DNA from: Mucidula mucida
Taxonomy: Eukaryota > Basidiomycota > Agaricomycetes > Agaricales > Physalacriaceae
Reading direction: 5' to 3'
Assembly: GCA_015501055.1 (NCBI GenBank)
Contig: JADNYV010000009.1
Span: forward strand, 496,001-560,000
Length of the DNA stretch: 64,000 nt
Below the pieces are notes generated by a model that worked only from the letters and a program-made list of their open reading frames with translations, was not told the DNA's origin and searched no databases. Both the position numbers and the translations under genes were made by a program. Below are positions 1-12,173 of the stretch, piece by piece; position 1 is the stretch's first letter; each line of letters begins with the position of its first letter.

Positions 1-267
1 ATCCTTCACTATTATATTTTCTTACGACACTATACATATAATTTACACACTATATACTAGCGATAGGTTGCGACAATGGATGTTGACGATGGGTGCAGAG
101 ATGGTAATAAACATGCATGCAAGAAGTAATGATGAGACCCCACATACAGCAGACAGCGAGAGAAACATTAAATTATGCCGTGAAAGAGAGAAAGAAAATG
201 CTCGTGCAACAGATCAATCAACCAGCAGAACCCACTCCTGATAAACAAGACACACGCCCGTGCTCTT

Positions 268-2619
268 TTACGCCTCGTCCGGACTCTGCACAGCGCTTTT
301 CGATAAGATGCGCGCAGGGTCGGAATCCGGTCCACGCGGTACAGCAGGCCGCTTGTCCCCAACCGACATCGAATGTGCCCTCGAAGGTCCCGATTCGTGC
401 TCGCCCACTATTGTCGATGAAAAGAAAACATCATCAAAATCCGCCGGCTTCCCACTCTGACTCTCCGTCTTGTCACTCCCTACAACCGTCTCCCGCTCTT
501 CCAAAATCTCCGCCTTCTTGTCCCTCAAAATCTCTCCCTCCACATTCCCGTACCCAAAGTATCCGCCATTCGCGTCGCCCGACCCACTCGTCGCCATACT
601 ACTCATCGCCATAACACTATCAAAGTATCCTTTCGGCTCTACCATAGCACCCGCGTAAAAGAAGCCGCCAGGGCTCGGGTGAGGATGCAGCGTAAAGCCT
701 CCTGGACTGGGGATGGGATACATACCAGGACTGGGCATCGTATACATATGCGGGCTACCCTGGTAAGGATGCACAGGCGCCCCAGGTGCCGGATTCATGT
801 ACGGGTTACGCGACCAGTACCCCCCAGGCGACATCGCCAATCCAGGCGAAAACGGGGTGAGATGTGGCGCCTGGAAAGGATGTCCTTGCGCCTGTCGTCG
901 CGGTGGCGAAACCTTCTTGGGTTGAACTTGACTCTGAGAAGAATCAAACGAGGCAGATGATTCAGCACTCGCCAAAGCTGCTTCTAACGGAATACTGTCT
1001 GGCGGTGACGGCGGCGTGGGCGTCATGGGCAAAGTCTGGGCCAAGGAGGAAGAAGTCATGGGATAGTGATGGTGATAATAGCCATTCATAGACATGTCAC
1101 TTTCACTAGTTTTGAGTGGTTGTCCAAAGGACGGTAGGAATGTGAACGGCGGCATAGAAGGTGTAATTGGAGGGAGCCCGTGAGGCGTCATCGGTATCGG
1201 TCCATGGTGTAACGGAGACATGGGATACATCGGAGACACGAGAGCTGGCGACATCTGATGTAGGCCATGATGCATCGTAAAGGAAGTAGGTAAAGGTGGA
1301 GGCGGTATTGAAATAGGCCCTGGGTGATGGGGATGTGGCTGGTGAGATGAAGATTGAGAATTTTTGGGAGAAGAAGACTTGGATGCTCCTTCCGACGGTG
1401 GAGTTGATGTAGCGGATTGCACAGATGAAGAAGTAGATGATCCAAAAGACGGCTTCGATGACTCTCCGGATGAATTCGTAGTTGAAGAGGCATGATGAGA
1501 TGTTGCGGCAAGAGGTGGTCGGAGAGGTTCTTTTACTGCTGTCGGCTGATGAATGTGCGAGTGAGTATGGTGAGGGTGGGGCATGGACATCTGCAGTTGA
1601 GGAGGATAGATGTCGTAAGGAGAGTTTGGGGCCGAGAAGTCAAGGTACCCAGTTGGAAGGTTTATGTGGGAAGGAGGTTGAGACGAGGATGATTGGTGAC
1701 CTCCGTAGGCCGTAAGAGATTGACCGAAAGCAGATAGAGCAGGCGACGCTGGAGTCGCGCCAGAAGGCGAGAACTTGTCATAATGCACCTTCAACGGACG
1801 TCCATTATATTCATACCTGCAATTCGCGTTAATTTCGGCCGCAACGTACGGAGCAAACTGACCCATTAAACATCTTGACCGCACGGTCAGCATCGTAGTC
1901 TGTCGCAAAGACCACCGTTCCGAAACCTCTTGACCGGCCGTCCTGACCGAGAGCCACGTCCGCGCGAATGATAGTCCCGGCCTGACGGAACAGATCCTTC
2001 AGATCTTGCCATTGGCAGTGAAATGGCAGCTGAAGACAAAATCAAAAATGATGTCAGAGATACAAATTGTGAAGCTTACATTCCCCACAAAGAGATTTTT
2101 GCCGCCACCGGATGAAGTGGGGCGGTCAAGGCCGTACAAAGAGAGCGTATCGATATCCGGAAGAGGGTACGATCCGGATGGTGCAGGTGTGGGGTTGTCG
2201 AAATCCGGTGGCAGACGGTCTGGACGAACTTCAAGAATCCGAGTCTGCCATGAATATCCATTGAACTTGTCAACAGCGCGCCCAGCGTCCTCGGCGGTAG
2301 CAAGTAGCACAGTGCCGTATCCGCGTGAGCGATTGTCCGGTCCCAAGGAAACATCCGCGCGCAAGACGGTACCTGCCTGTCTGAATAGGTCTTTAAGGTC
2401 TTGCCAACGTACGCGGTATGGTAACTGCCGCCTTGTCAGCGATTAGCGTGGCGTCAATAAAGGTGGACACACATTCCCAACAAACAATTGCGTTCTAGTG
2501 TCCCGCGGAGGGCCCGTTCTTCCGTCCGGCGAAGGGCGTGCAGAGGTGGCCATTTGAATTACGGCTTCAATGTCATCATTAGTAGGCGCAGAGCCGACGA
2601 CGGACGAGGAGATGGGCAT
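268..2619 (-). CDS. Two-RRM RNA-binding protein with long Pro/His/Ser-rich tail
   Basis: Four exons on the minus strand (2619-2473, 2424-2080, 2029-1863, 1816-268) join in frame to 735 aa. Start MPISSSVVG at 2619 has an in-frame TAG eight codons upstream. RRM1 (about residues 43-125) begins QLFVGNLPY and RRM2 (about 155-230) begins NLFVGNLPF. Both carry the RNP1-like RSRGYGTV / RSRGFGTV octets and the same WQDLKDLFRQAGT helix, so the two domains are recent-looking duplicates. Two introns interrupt the two RRMs at the same place, right after FVGN. The last 500 residues are low complexity (P, H, S, M), probably disordered. The RRM pair resembles SR-like mRNA-binding proteins of the Gbp2/Hrb1 kind, so a role in mRNA packaging or export is inferred; the tail is not shared with those. 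Family certain, exact orthology not. Confidence 0.88.
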
Positions 2620-3860
2620 AGGAGATCGTGAACGGGCATCCTATATGGATCGATGAGTATATAACGGATTGTGAACAACGGCGACGACGACGAACAGGGC
2701 GCAGAGAATCCATAAACAGTGCCTAGGACAGTGTTGAAAGAGCGTGGTCGTCGTCGAGGACAGCGAGCTCGACGTTTCGGTTCAAGAAGAGGAGTTGGAG
2801 CGAAACGAACCCGACTGACAGGAACGGGGTCAAATGTGGAGCCTGCAAAAACATTGCACATTTCATACCAATTCGACCAAAAAGGGCAAATCCCGACGCA
2901 TTTTCGCTGCTGTCCGCCGCTCGGCATCATTCCAGACGGAAACGAGGCTAATTTAGTGTCTCGTCGTTGTGATTTCTGCGTTCAACTCTGCGTCGCACAT
3001 CGGTGCCAATGCGATCCAATCTTGGCAGATTACGTCATCGATGATCTGAACTTTCCCTCGAGCTCTCCCGCGAGTGCAAGTTTTCTCATAGCTACACGAG
3101 GCTTATTCGAGGTTGTATTTCTCTGGACCGCCTCTGAAAATCGCGGCGTCCACCCTTCCTTGCTGAGCCTCTGGTGGGCGCCTGAGGTGTCTTGCCTTCA
3201 AGGTATCGAGGACGGTTATAGTGTATCCTCTACTGATTCTGGAAGTTTAATTGCTATTCTGAATCTTACTGCTATCAGCGAGCTATCTCTGTGATCTCAC
3301 ACCACAATATCGCATGGACACGTTCTGTGTAAACCTTCTGCCTGTGGTCATCTGAAGCTCTCATTATGTATTGCTCCTTGCTCTCACTCATATCTCTGAG
3401 GAAAACACACGGTGCGTCCCCGTTTGTAGCAATGATCTCTAAAATCAAGCTTGTCGATACTCCAACGCGTCATCTTGCAATTGGCATTTGTAGGCTCCAG
3501 TTCAAGTCGCTTCGTAGATGCATCTGGTATTGGTACGATGATTGCCAGTCATCACATTAGGCCTTTACCTTGTCCTCCATTACCAAGTTTACGTAGTGAT
3601 TTAATATCTATCTATAGAAGTTTCCGTCATTAAAATGTAGTGTACGTTGCGCCACAGGTACGGGAACCCTAACCCCAGTGTGATCGACGTCATATTGCAG
3701 ACAGGTTGCTCTCTGCCCACAACGACGACGACGTTCATGCAGCACAGGTATTAGAGACCGCGTTCAAATAAGCACGTCTGACGACAAAGACAGTAACATT
3801 TCTGCTGCTTGAACGGGCTATGCGTATTTTCGGTCGCGACATTTGCACGACATTCACCCC
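2620..3860. other. Intergenic, divergent promoters
   Basis: Between two divergently transcribed genes. A 191-codon plus-strand ORF at 2719-3294 has no recognisable domain and a composition unlike neighbouring proteins; I treat it as chance. Presumably holds both promoters. Confidence 0.5.
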
Positions 3861-4946
3861 ATGGCCTCCGTCGATGATTTTGTTTATCTCTTAGCAGCGT
3901 CGGAAACCCAAGAGGTGCGCTTCTAATCGTACAGTGTGTCGCAGGCAATGACGAGCAGAAATTGCAGCAATCCCGCGGTCTCTCCATCCCCCACCTTGTT
4001 AGAGTCATCCTTAACAGCGAGGCCTCACTCTACGACACCATAGACTATGTCATCTCCGAAACCGCCACACACGCGCCCTTTCCAGACATCCGGCCCACCC
4101 TCATACCTATCCGCGAGGCCTTTGCCGATTTTATCGAAAACGTCGCCTCGGCCTGGGACGAGGCGGCCCAACTCCTCCTGTACACCTACAACGCCATTGG
4201 CACGCAGGAGACCCCATACGACCCTAGCAATTTGCGCTCGCGAATACAGGAAACACGCGACCTGCTCCCCTACCTTGACAGCGTGCTCGAAAATATTAAA
4301 GACCTCCTTACGCGGCAACGCGCGACCAACGACTGGTTCTTTCTCAAGCTCATCGGCATCCCGTCTGCATGGGACAAGGCCCGCTCTGACCTCCCCCACG
4401 CAATATCCCTCCTCCATCGTCTCTGCAGAGAGACCATCGAGTGCCTCGTAGCGCTGGAACGGTGCGTGTTCCGCTTGACGGACCTGTTTGCCGATTGGGA
4501 GTGGGTGCGCAAGCTGCGACGCGACGAGAATCTGCGCGGCGAGGTTTATAGGAACATGGAAGTTATTCAGACACCCGTGTTACCTTTAAGAACGCATGTG
4601 GATCAGCTGAGGAGACATCCGAAGCTTGAGTTGAGTAAGCGTGCAGATCAGTTAAAGCCGGGAGAGCTGGAACGGTGAGTTGTCTCCGTTGTTTCATGGT
4701 TTAGGCAGCAGGCTTCTTCCCTGAGCGCTGCTATCTTTCCTGCTTCTTTCTTCCCATACTTATGGCATTGGCAGGTTGAGCATGAGCAGCATGGCCTCGT
4801 CGACAAAAGGAAAAGGAAAAGCAAAGACTGTGCTGGCACCGTCAGAATTACTGGCTGCCGCTGCGAGCCAGAAATTCCAGGCCTCTATGGCTGCCTCTGG
4901 ACAGAAGTCTACCAGCAGTTTTAGCCTGAATTTCGAGGATTCATAG
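3861..4946 (+). CDS. Unrecognised helical protein
   Basis: Three exons (3861-3914, 3959-4674, 4775-4946) give 313 aa. Start MASVDDFVYLLAASETQE is chosen because a short exon splices in frame through a 44-nt intron into the long ORF KLQQSRGLSIPHL. The middle 220 residues read as a helical, globular protein with alternating charged and hydrophobic residues. The last exon adds a lysine-rich stretch (TKGKGKAKT) and a Ser-rich end (SFSLNFEDS). No signal peptide or membrane segment. I do not recognise the family; codon use and clean splicing argue it is real and expressed. Confidence 0.72.
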
Positions 4947-6430
4947 TGGTTGGAGGACGTGGATTGGCATTTTTGGGTCTGTTATGTTGGTTATCTTACA
5001 TTCTGTATCGCTCACTTAGACATACTGATAATACTGCATCATTGTTTTTGCTGCGCTTATGAGATGTCGAAGGACCGTCGTAAGTATACAATAGGTGGGG
5101 TTTTTTTGTGGGTGTGGAGAAATATCGTACAGATAACCCAAGTCCAGATTGCCTTCATTGCTCCACTCAGAAAAATTCCGACTCTTATACGCCGCCGTCG
5201 GGTTTCACAGCTTTTTCATCCTTTAATCCTCATCCTCAGCTACGAACCTTCGAGATTATCTCTGAGATTGTAGCGCACGCGGGACACAAGGAACCGCGAA
5301 GTATGTGGGTGCTTGTTGACTTTCCGAAGTCGATAATTAATATCCATCTGTCTATATAGCTTTGCAACGAAATTGATCCTCCTCTTTGACTTGTTTTGAA
5401 GTGCGAGTCTCCATCGCGCTCGGTAGTCTCGATCGTTGACGAATCGATCACAAGTGCAACACTGTGCAACACCACGACAACAAGTCTAACGAGCTGCGCT
5501 GTGGATCGCTTTGAAATTGGATAGACATGGATGCGGCTCCTCGGGCCTCAGTTCATCTGTTTTTGAAGCTCTGCGAACAGGAGGGTAGCTCTATCTGCGC
5601 TATTTATGTGCTAAAGATCATTAAGGCTAGACTGTAGGAGGTATTTCACCACTCTCAACGCGCTTCCTATCAAGTCTAGGCATTATTCTTGTTCCGTCGT
5701 CGTCAACTCGACATGGGTGTTCACGCTCCTGCTGCTTCTTGGGATGCTGCCATGGTGTCCTCGCCATCGTTCTGTTGTACGTGCTACGATCCACCTTTCA
5801 TGTCAGAATCCGACGTTCGCGCTTTGTCTAGACCGTAATATGTATACAGTGACGGCACTCCTCCATTCGAAGCGACGTCCATCATACACGGTTCTCGCAC
5901 TCGTTCCTAGAATCAAGGGACACCGCTCCTGCCAAGGAGTATACTCGCAGTGGTTAATCACAGTCTACTCAGACGGGCCGATTTGGTCGAGAAGTGTCTG
6001 AACGCCTCTGAACGCATGGTGAACTCTAGCACTTCACCAGGTGCAGCTGTTGTTCATCAAAATGATTGCAGGCGGTTGGTGGAGTTGAAGCGCGCGACAG
6101 ATTCAAATGTTTCCCAACTGTAAGATCTTCCAACCATCAGGACGCGGAGTAATCAGTGGATTGGTGAAGTGTAAACGATGCTGTATAGTGCTGTATATCT
6201 CAAGCGTACGCGAGCTAGTGTTGGCGGTGTGTACCTGCTTTAGATCGTATTAACCGTCGCGCGCCGCCTGATCCCAATCCAGAAAGCGTCTCCGTGACGA
6301 CTGACACGATGTCACACATTTGTCTTTTCCTAATGGAGTTGGCAAGGCTTCTTCCTCAGGGAGGGACGGCAAATATTTTTAAAAGAAGATTGATATGTTC
6401 AGATGGCGGACTGCTCTTCCACACAACCCA
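4947..6430. other. Intergenic, left flank of transposon
   Basis: No ORF with a recognisable domain or splice support. An ORF at 5717-6001 begins with a hydrophobic run but then becomes unstructured and Arg/His-rich; not called. Ends at the TA target site of the transposon. Confidence 0.5.
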
Positions 6431-6432
6431 TA

Positions 6433-6670
6433 CTATCACTCACCTGGGTCCGAATAGTCACCTAGAAGTGAATAATCGGACAGGAACAGTCGTCCGCGGC
6501 CACGGGTCGCGCCGGTCTTTTTGCGAAGCCGTAGAATACATCGAAATGCATGTATGCGCGAAAGAAATAATGTAGAATGCAAAGGACAAGCTCTGGAGAC
6601 GCACGATAAGACTGATCAGAGAGTGATCAGCCTAATTACAGCTCTCGGTAACAATGTCAAGTGCACGTAA
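6433..6670 (+). repeat. Left terminal inverted repeat of the pogo-type element
   Basis: Matches the reverse complement of 9685-9922 along its whole 238 bp with scattered substitutions and no net length change. Contains the short palindrome TGATCAGAGAGTGATCA (6613-6629), conserved in both arms, a possible transposase-binding subsite. Confidence 0.9.
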
Positions 6671-6955
6671 ATCTACGGAAAGACCTCCCATAGCTTGATA
6701 TACATGTATACTCCCGAACTGTGTCTTTTCATTGTTTCTCATGCAGTTTTTGATACCTTTTTGTCGTTGAGGAGCAATGTGCTTGATTGCGGTCACACAT
6801 TGTCACATCGTGCCGCTTGTGCCGTTTCTCGGCCGACACGGAATGGCAAGCATCGAACGAGAATGCACAAGCACGGACGCCGCCTAACCTGCGAATGGAA
6901 GTCGCTGCAATTGAGTGTCTATATACAGTATGTGCTCTAATCTATGTACAGGAAG

Positions 6956-9440
6956 TCAATTATAAGAGGGATAGTAATACGGATAGTAATAAGGATGGCT
7001 GTGTGGTGCAATAGGCTGTGGTCCCGTGAAGAAGGGTGTAGGCGGTGAAAAAGACGGAGGAGGGTTGTGTAAAGTACCAGGTGGTGGAGCGAAAGGTGGT
7101 TGTGGGGACGATGGAGAGCCTGGGCCGGGTTGATTGGTCAGATCATCGAGTGGGACAGCCTGACGCGGGCGGCGTGCTGGGTTGAACAGGCCGATGAAGC
7201 GAGGATCAGAGCGTAACTCTGGATGGTTGTCGAAATGTGTGTGGATTGCTGTCTTCAGAACGTCGCGCGTTCCTGTGACTGTGAGCCCGAGTGCAGCGCA
7301 GATGTCCAGAAGGTCATCCTTCTTCTTTGAGTCGATCCTGCCAAAGAACTGGGCATCCGTGTCAAGCTCCAAGCGCTCGCGTGCACGCTGCTCGGACAGT
7401 TCGAGTCGAGCGCGCTTCCTCTGGCGTTTATCCTCCTCATCCCGCTCCCTCTCAGCCTCCAACTCACGAGCCATCCGTAACCCCTCAGTTGAGTTGAGCA
7501 TGCGTGCCTCAACATTGAGGATGCGCTTCCTGCTGGGATTCGTCGACCGTCGGTTGAGCTTGTTTTGCGCGATTCGGAGTTGATCATCTGCCATGACCAG
7601 AGAGCCCCGCAAGAGTTCGTTCTCGGATTGGAGATGACGGATGTACGACATTGTTTCTCGATATTGTCGCATTCTATCCTCCTCGGAGAGCTTATTGACG
7701 GATGTCGGTAAGTCAAAGAGGAAGTTCGAGGGTGGTGGCAAAGGGAGAGAAGGAGGAAATGAGGGCCGGGAAGGAGGGAGCAGTAGAGGCGGACCTTGTG
7801 AGCTTGAGCTTGAAGAGCCCGTTGATACCGATGTCTCCGCAGCCGAGCTGGGGGTGCCTTGCGACGTGAAAGAGGGTGGGAAAGCTTGAGAGCTTGCACT
7901 GGAAGTTGGCGCCGATGGAAGAGATGACTGCCGCCCACGCTCACGACGAGGCTCGTCACCGTCATCCGAATCACTGTCTGTGTCCATATCGCTGTCGGAC
8001 TCGCTCGAATCTGTCTCGCCATCATTGTTGGGAGTAGCGAGAGCAGCAAGACCGGCGAGAAGATGAGAAGGAGGAGCCATGGGTGCAGGAACGGCAGGTA
8101 TATGGGAGACGCTCGCAGAGTTGGAGAATGGGAGAGAGGGAGCAAAGTCGGTATCCTTGAAAACCCCTCGATTGACAGGCCATGCGCCAGATTTACGCCA
8201 TGCTGTCCGAATAGTACCCATTTGGAACGCTTCTTTCCGAACCTCAAGATACTCCTTGACAAGCTCAGACTTTGGCATCTCTTCGCCTGTCTGATCAAGC
8301 CAGTAGTCGCAACGGTCAATCCAGAGAGTTTGAAACGGACCAAATACACCGACATCCAGGGGCTGTAGCTTGTGAGTTGTATGGGGAGGGAGAACGAGGA
8401 TGAGTATATTGTGTTTTGCACCCAGCTCTGCAAAACGATCCGTTTCGTGTGAGCCATGTCCATCCAAAATGAGCAAAATGATGTCGTCGGGGCTGTCGCG
8501 TCGCGCACTGGCCTGTGGAATGAAGCATTTCTCAAACCACTGGAGACCAAGAAAATCATCGGTCCAGCCGTTCTCTGAGACTGCGATGCTACGAGACATG
8601 TCAACATATATTCAATTGAAGTGAGGAGACAAACACTTACCAGACATCTGGATACTCAGATTGGTCGCGGTCAAACCAAGCTGGATCGAAGGTCTTCCCC
8701 GGAAAGATGAAGCCTGGATCGAGTGCAACACCATCCGCGGAGACACATTCCATGATTGTGATAAGCTCAAGGTTTGCGCTCTGCTTCTTGTACTTTGGGC
8801 GTCTGTTTCGCGGAACGATATATTTCTGGCGCGAGCGTCTCTTGGCTGTTCCTCGTTGGATTCCCTTCTCGTCGTAATTGTAGCGATTCTTGGCGGGAAT
8901 ATCGGAGATCTTGACGAGCTTCCCGTTGAATTCAACCGTGCCCTCAAGTTTGTCGAAATATCGATACACGACGGGTTTGTTGAATGCTCTTGCACGCTTG
9001 TGGTCCAAGCCCGATGGCCGGCCAAGCTTGATCTCGGGATGGCGAGCGAGGAAGCGTCGGGTCCAGTTCTTCCCCAAGCGGTGACCGCACATGATGCGCG
9101 CCTTGAGTTTGATTTGTCGTTTGGACAGAGGCTCGGCGCGATCCGAAAGCAACATACACCATTTGACAAGGGCGTCTTCCATCTGAGGAGAGACGGACTG
9201 CTGGTCACCATGTGCAAGTTTTCGTGCTTTGGTTTTCCCAAGATAACGGTTATAGAGGGTGGTGTATGGGATAGAGTGTTTAACGGCTGCAGCAGAGACA
9301 TTCCGACGAGGATCTGCATAGATAGTAGCAAGACCATCTGAAAGGTGCTTCTCCTTCTGCTCATCTCCAAGAAGTCTCCAACGCGCCGCAACTTCTTTGT
9401 GTGTGAGTTGTGCGGGTCCCGAGTTTGACACGCTGGTCAT
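6956..9440 (-). CDS. Pogo-family DDE transposase, intact
   Basis: Exon 1 (9440-8641) and exon 2 (8588-6956) join across a 52-nt intron (GTAAGT...CGTAG) in frame to 810 aa. Residues about 45-150 are the N-terminal helix-turn-helix region (psq-like, then CENP-B/Tc5-like, ending near HPEIKLGRPSGLDHKRARAF). The DDE_1 catalytic core follows: Asp190 in NYDEKG, Asp308 in LILDGHGSH and Asp344 in LQPLDVGVF, a DD35D arrangement as in pogo/Fot1/Tigger enzymes. The C-terminal half is a Ser/Asp-rich linker, a strong coiled coil (around RMRQYRETMSYIRHLQSEN) with a basic segment, a SAP-like motif (KKDDLLDICAALGLTVTG), then a Pro/Tyr-rich end. It lies inside matched inverted repeats. Cut-and-paste transposition is the expected role. 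Confidence 0.9.
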
Positions 9441-9684
9441 GCGCTGGCGACGCGAACGAAGAATGTAGACAGATCACAATTCAACATGCACATGACTTTT
9501 TGCTGCCGTACGGCCGAAGACCCGGCATCCCATCAAATTTGATGCGAGCACTGCTGTGTCACGCCCAAGGGCGAGAGATGAATAGATCGTGTCTATGATT
9601 GGCACAGATGATACGGAGAGCAATCTAAGTAGTGGAAACAGCTGAGAATACTCTGAATTATGACTTCCCAGCCTCTCCAGAAAC

Positions 9685-9922
9685 TTACGTGCACTTGACA
9701 TCGTTACCGAGAGCTGTACTTAGGCTGATCACTCTCTGATCAGTCTTCTCGTGCATCTATATAGCTTTCCCCTCACATTCACAACTATTCCTTTGACACA
9801 GACATGCATTTCAATGTATTCTACGACTTCGCAAAAAGACCGGTGCGACCCGTGGCCGCGGACGACTGTTCCTGTCCGATTATTCACTTCTAGGTGACTA
9901 TTCGGACCCAGGTGAGTGATAG
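9685..9922 (-). repeat. Right terminal inverted repeat of the pogo-type element
   Basis: Reverse complement partner of 6433-6670. Its outer end at 9922 is followed by TA and lies only 31 bp upstream of the ATG of the next gene, so this arm now forms most of that gene's upstream region. Confidence 0.9.
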
Positions 9923-9953
9923 TACACACTCTTTGCTGGTCGCCGTCGCCACC

Positions 9954-10709
9954 ATGGACATTCCCCGCACTGATTCACCCGTCTGCGGGTTCGAGTTTCC
10001 GTCGTCGGCGCCGCTCACCTGTCCGTCGCCCGGCTGGATCCGCGCGTTGCCGTCCCCGGACACCAAGCCCTATTGCAGTGCCGAGTCAGACGAGCACGAC
10101 CTCTGCTCTGAAGCCGAAGCGGACCTCGCCTCGCTCGTGCACCACCTCGACCTTTCCATCTACTCGGGCTTTCATAATCCGCCGAGCTTGCGCTTTTCCT
10201 TCTCCAGCCGCGCGTCATGCTCGAGTACAGATTCGCTCTCGACTATAGGATATACACCGCGCTCATCCATTCTCCACACGCCGACATCCTCCATGGATTT
10301 TAACCAGTTCAACCGTCGCTCTTTACCAAAATCACGCTCGCTGGCGTCTGTAGCGCTTTCCCCAGCCGCGAGACGCGCTGCCGTCTACATAATTGACGAC
10401 GAGGACGTCGAGGAGGCGTATGGTGGTGGTAAAATATCCTATGACATGGAGATGGGCCATGCGGAGGAGGAAGAGGAGGAGAAGGAATTACATGATAACC
10501 CTCCATCGCGGTTTTCGATAGATGAAGAGGAGCGGCCTCTCAGTAAGCGCGATATTTGGACGCGCTCACGGACAATGTCTATGACTACACCGCTGAGCCC
10601 CATTCAGTTCCCGCGCAGCTCTCCGTCCTACCCTCCCTCACCGCCGCCTCCCACCCCCCGGCGAAGCAAACGCAAAACCCTGCTCTCGATGCTCCATCTC
10701 GCGTCCTGA
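9954..10709 (+). CDS. Unrecognised acidic, Ser/Pro-rich protein
   Basis: Single open exon of 251 codons from ATG 9954, which sits in a strong fungal context (GTCGCCACCATGG). The N-terminal part has PSPGWIRALPSPD, a short D/E stretch and a Ser-rich run. The middle carries an acidic block (AEEEEEEKELHD). The end is Pro-rich followed by a basic tail (TPRRSKRKTLLSMLHLAS). It looks like a disordered regulatory protein with many possible phosphorylation sites; no domain recognised. The transposon end is 31 bp upstream of the start, so the native promoter has been pushed about 3.5 kb away unless the element supplies one. Confidence 0.75.
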   Translation: MDIPRTDSPVCGFEFPSSAPLTCPSPGWIRALPSPDTKPYCSAESDEHDLCSEAEADLASLVHHLDLSIYSGFHNPPSLRFSFSSRASCSSTDSLSTIGYTPRSSILHTPTSSMDFNQFNRRSLPKSRSLASVALSPAARRAAVYIIDDEDVEEAYGGGKISYDMEMGHAEEEEEEKELHDNPPSRFSIDEEERPLSKRDIWTRSRTMSMTTPLSPIQFPRSSPSYPPSPPPPTPRRSKRKTLLSMLHLAS

Positions 10710-12173
10710 GCCCCCCTTCCTTTTTGGACTCGTTGTTTTTTTGGATCATCCTTCACCCTCATTACTTCTTTCTCTCTTCACGGATAGGTTGTACTGCACT
10801 CCTTTGTACGAACACTCAGCACACACACTCGTTTTGGTCGTTTCCTTCTCCCCCTACTCCCCACGCGTGACTCGATCACACAGACTTTGGTACTGTACGC
10901 ACTTTTAACTTGCCGCTGTTCTGTATGTATCCATATGTATCTCAGTCGGAACTGGGTCGTCACTCAGCGCTCACGTTCCACGACGCGTATTAGAGTTTAT
11001 TGCCATCACACGCACGCTAGGACATATATCACCGGAAGTCACAATCCCGCGATATGAGCGAGGGACCCGTTCAAGGGCTGATGGGACCGTGGAAACTGGG
11101 GTCGAGATGAAAGGAACATGGAAGCCGTCGGGCGATCTGATGGCCGCCAGTGGAAGCTCCGTGGAAGGTGTATTATTGGGACCCATATGCTGAAGTACTT
11201 AATTTGTAGGGTGCGGTGTGGCGCAGGCGCCCGCCGCAGCATTCTCCGTATCATCGTAGAGTATTAGCCCGTCGGTATTCAGGGATACGCTGCATTAATT
11301 TCTCAACTCGGATTTGAATTGTTTTCTCTGGAACGTTTGGTGTGGCTTCGCACTTTCCTGCATCTAGCAGGTGTTTATCCATCCAGCGAAGGACTCGGAA
11401 TCGAATGAGGGTAGAGGAAAACTTCTAAAGAATCACTGAACAGGGAGGTTGCAAAGACAACTTAGCTTCGGCATTTGTTCGTCAGTCAGTTCAGAGAGGA
11501 CTAGTTCACAGCTCCACCTAGTTCTGAATGGATGAAGGTGAGGTAAAGATAACTGCTGTAATCAGAACCACTCCTCCCTCACTTCCGGCCGCAAAAATGC
11601 GCCACTAATTAGCTGCGTCTCAAACGGCAGTGTTAGGGGTAGGTCCAAGGCCTGCGCTCTTTTGCTCTGCGTCGTCTTCCAGCAGTATCTTCATGGGCCT
11701 TGGGCTTGGACTCGACTAAGGACCGCGTGGGAATTTGTAACAGCTTGGGTGACTGATCGCTAGTTACTTGCACCAGCTCAGGTATGTACGCATTTCGCTC
11801 ATTCCCGTACTCACGGAAGGAGTACCTATAAGGCCGAGGTTCACACACTCTGGATTTTGTCTGCTCATTGCTTAGAGCGTGATGTCGTGCAGGCTCGCAA
11901 CGTCGGACTCACGCCATGGCCCATCAGCTGTTTCATTCGATTCTCCCCCAAAGCGCGAACAAGGCACTCCTGGATACAATATGCGCGGGCTTGCAACCTG
12001 ACAGTGATGTGGCGGGGAATGAGAGGATCACGTGTGCTCTCATTGTTTGATTGTGCGCGCCGTGCTCTGTGACTGACCATCATCATTATTCACGGCGGTA
12101 GCGCTCTCTTAAACCGGCATCTTGGTTTCTCCTTCCGCTAGTCGCCATTGAACACCGACCGCTACATTTCTCA
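10710..12173. other. Intergenic, nothing recognised
   Basis: Only short ORFs without splice support or domains. The first part is T/C-rich, as expected of a 3' UTR of the upstream gene. Confidence 0.5.

Larger units (their letters stand above)
6433..9922 (-). mobile_element. Complete pogo-type (Tc1/mariner superfamily) DNA transposon
   Basis: A 3490-bp unit bounded by inverted repeats of 238 bp each (6433-6670 and 9685-9922). The outer ends read CTATCACTCACCTGGGTCC on both sides. The dinucleotide TA lies immediately outside each end (6431-6432 and 9923-9924), the target duplication expected of Tc1/mariner/pogo elements. Inside is one two-exon transposase gene on the minus strand with all three acidic catalytic positions. 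The arms differ at scattered bases but have equal length, so the insertion is not brand new, yet nothing visible prevents it being active. Confidence 0.9.

Noticed and set aside
2719..3294. 191-codon open frame upstream of the RRM gene
   Set aside because: No domain, Arg-rich then mixed composition, overlaps the likely promoter of the opposite gene, no splice partner.
7255..8607. 450-codon minus-strand frame inside the transposon
   Set aside because: Shadow of the transposase exon in another frame; the DDE motifs are in the other frame.
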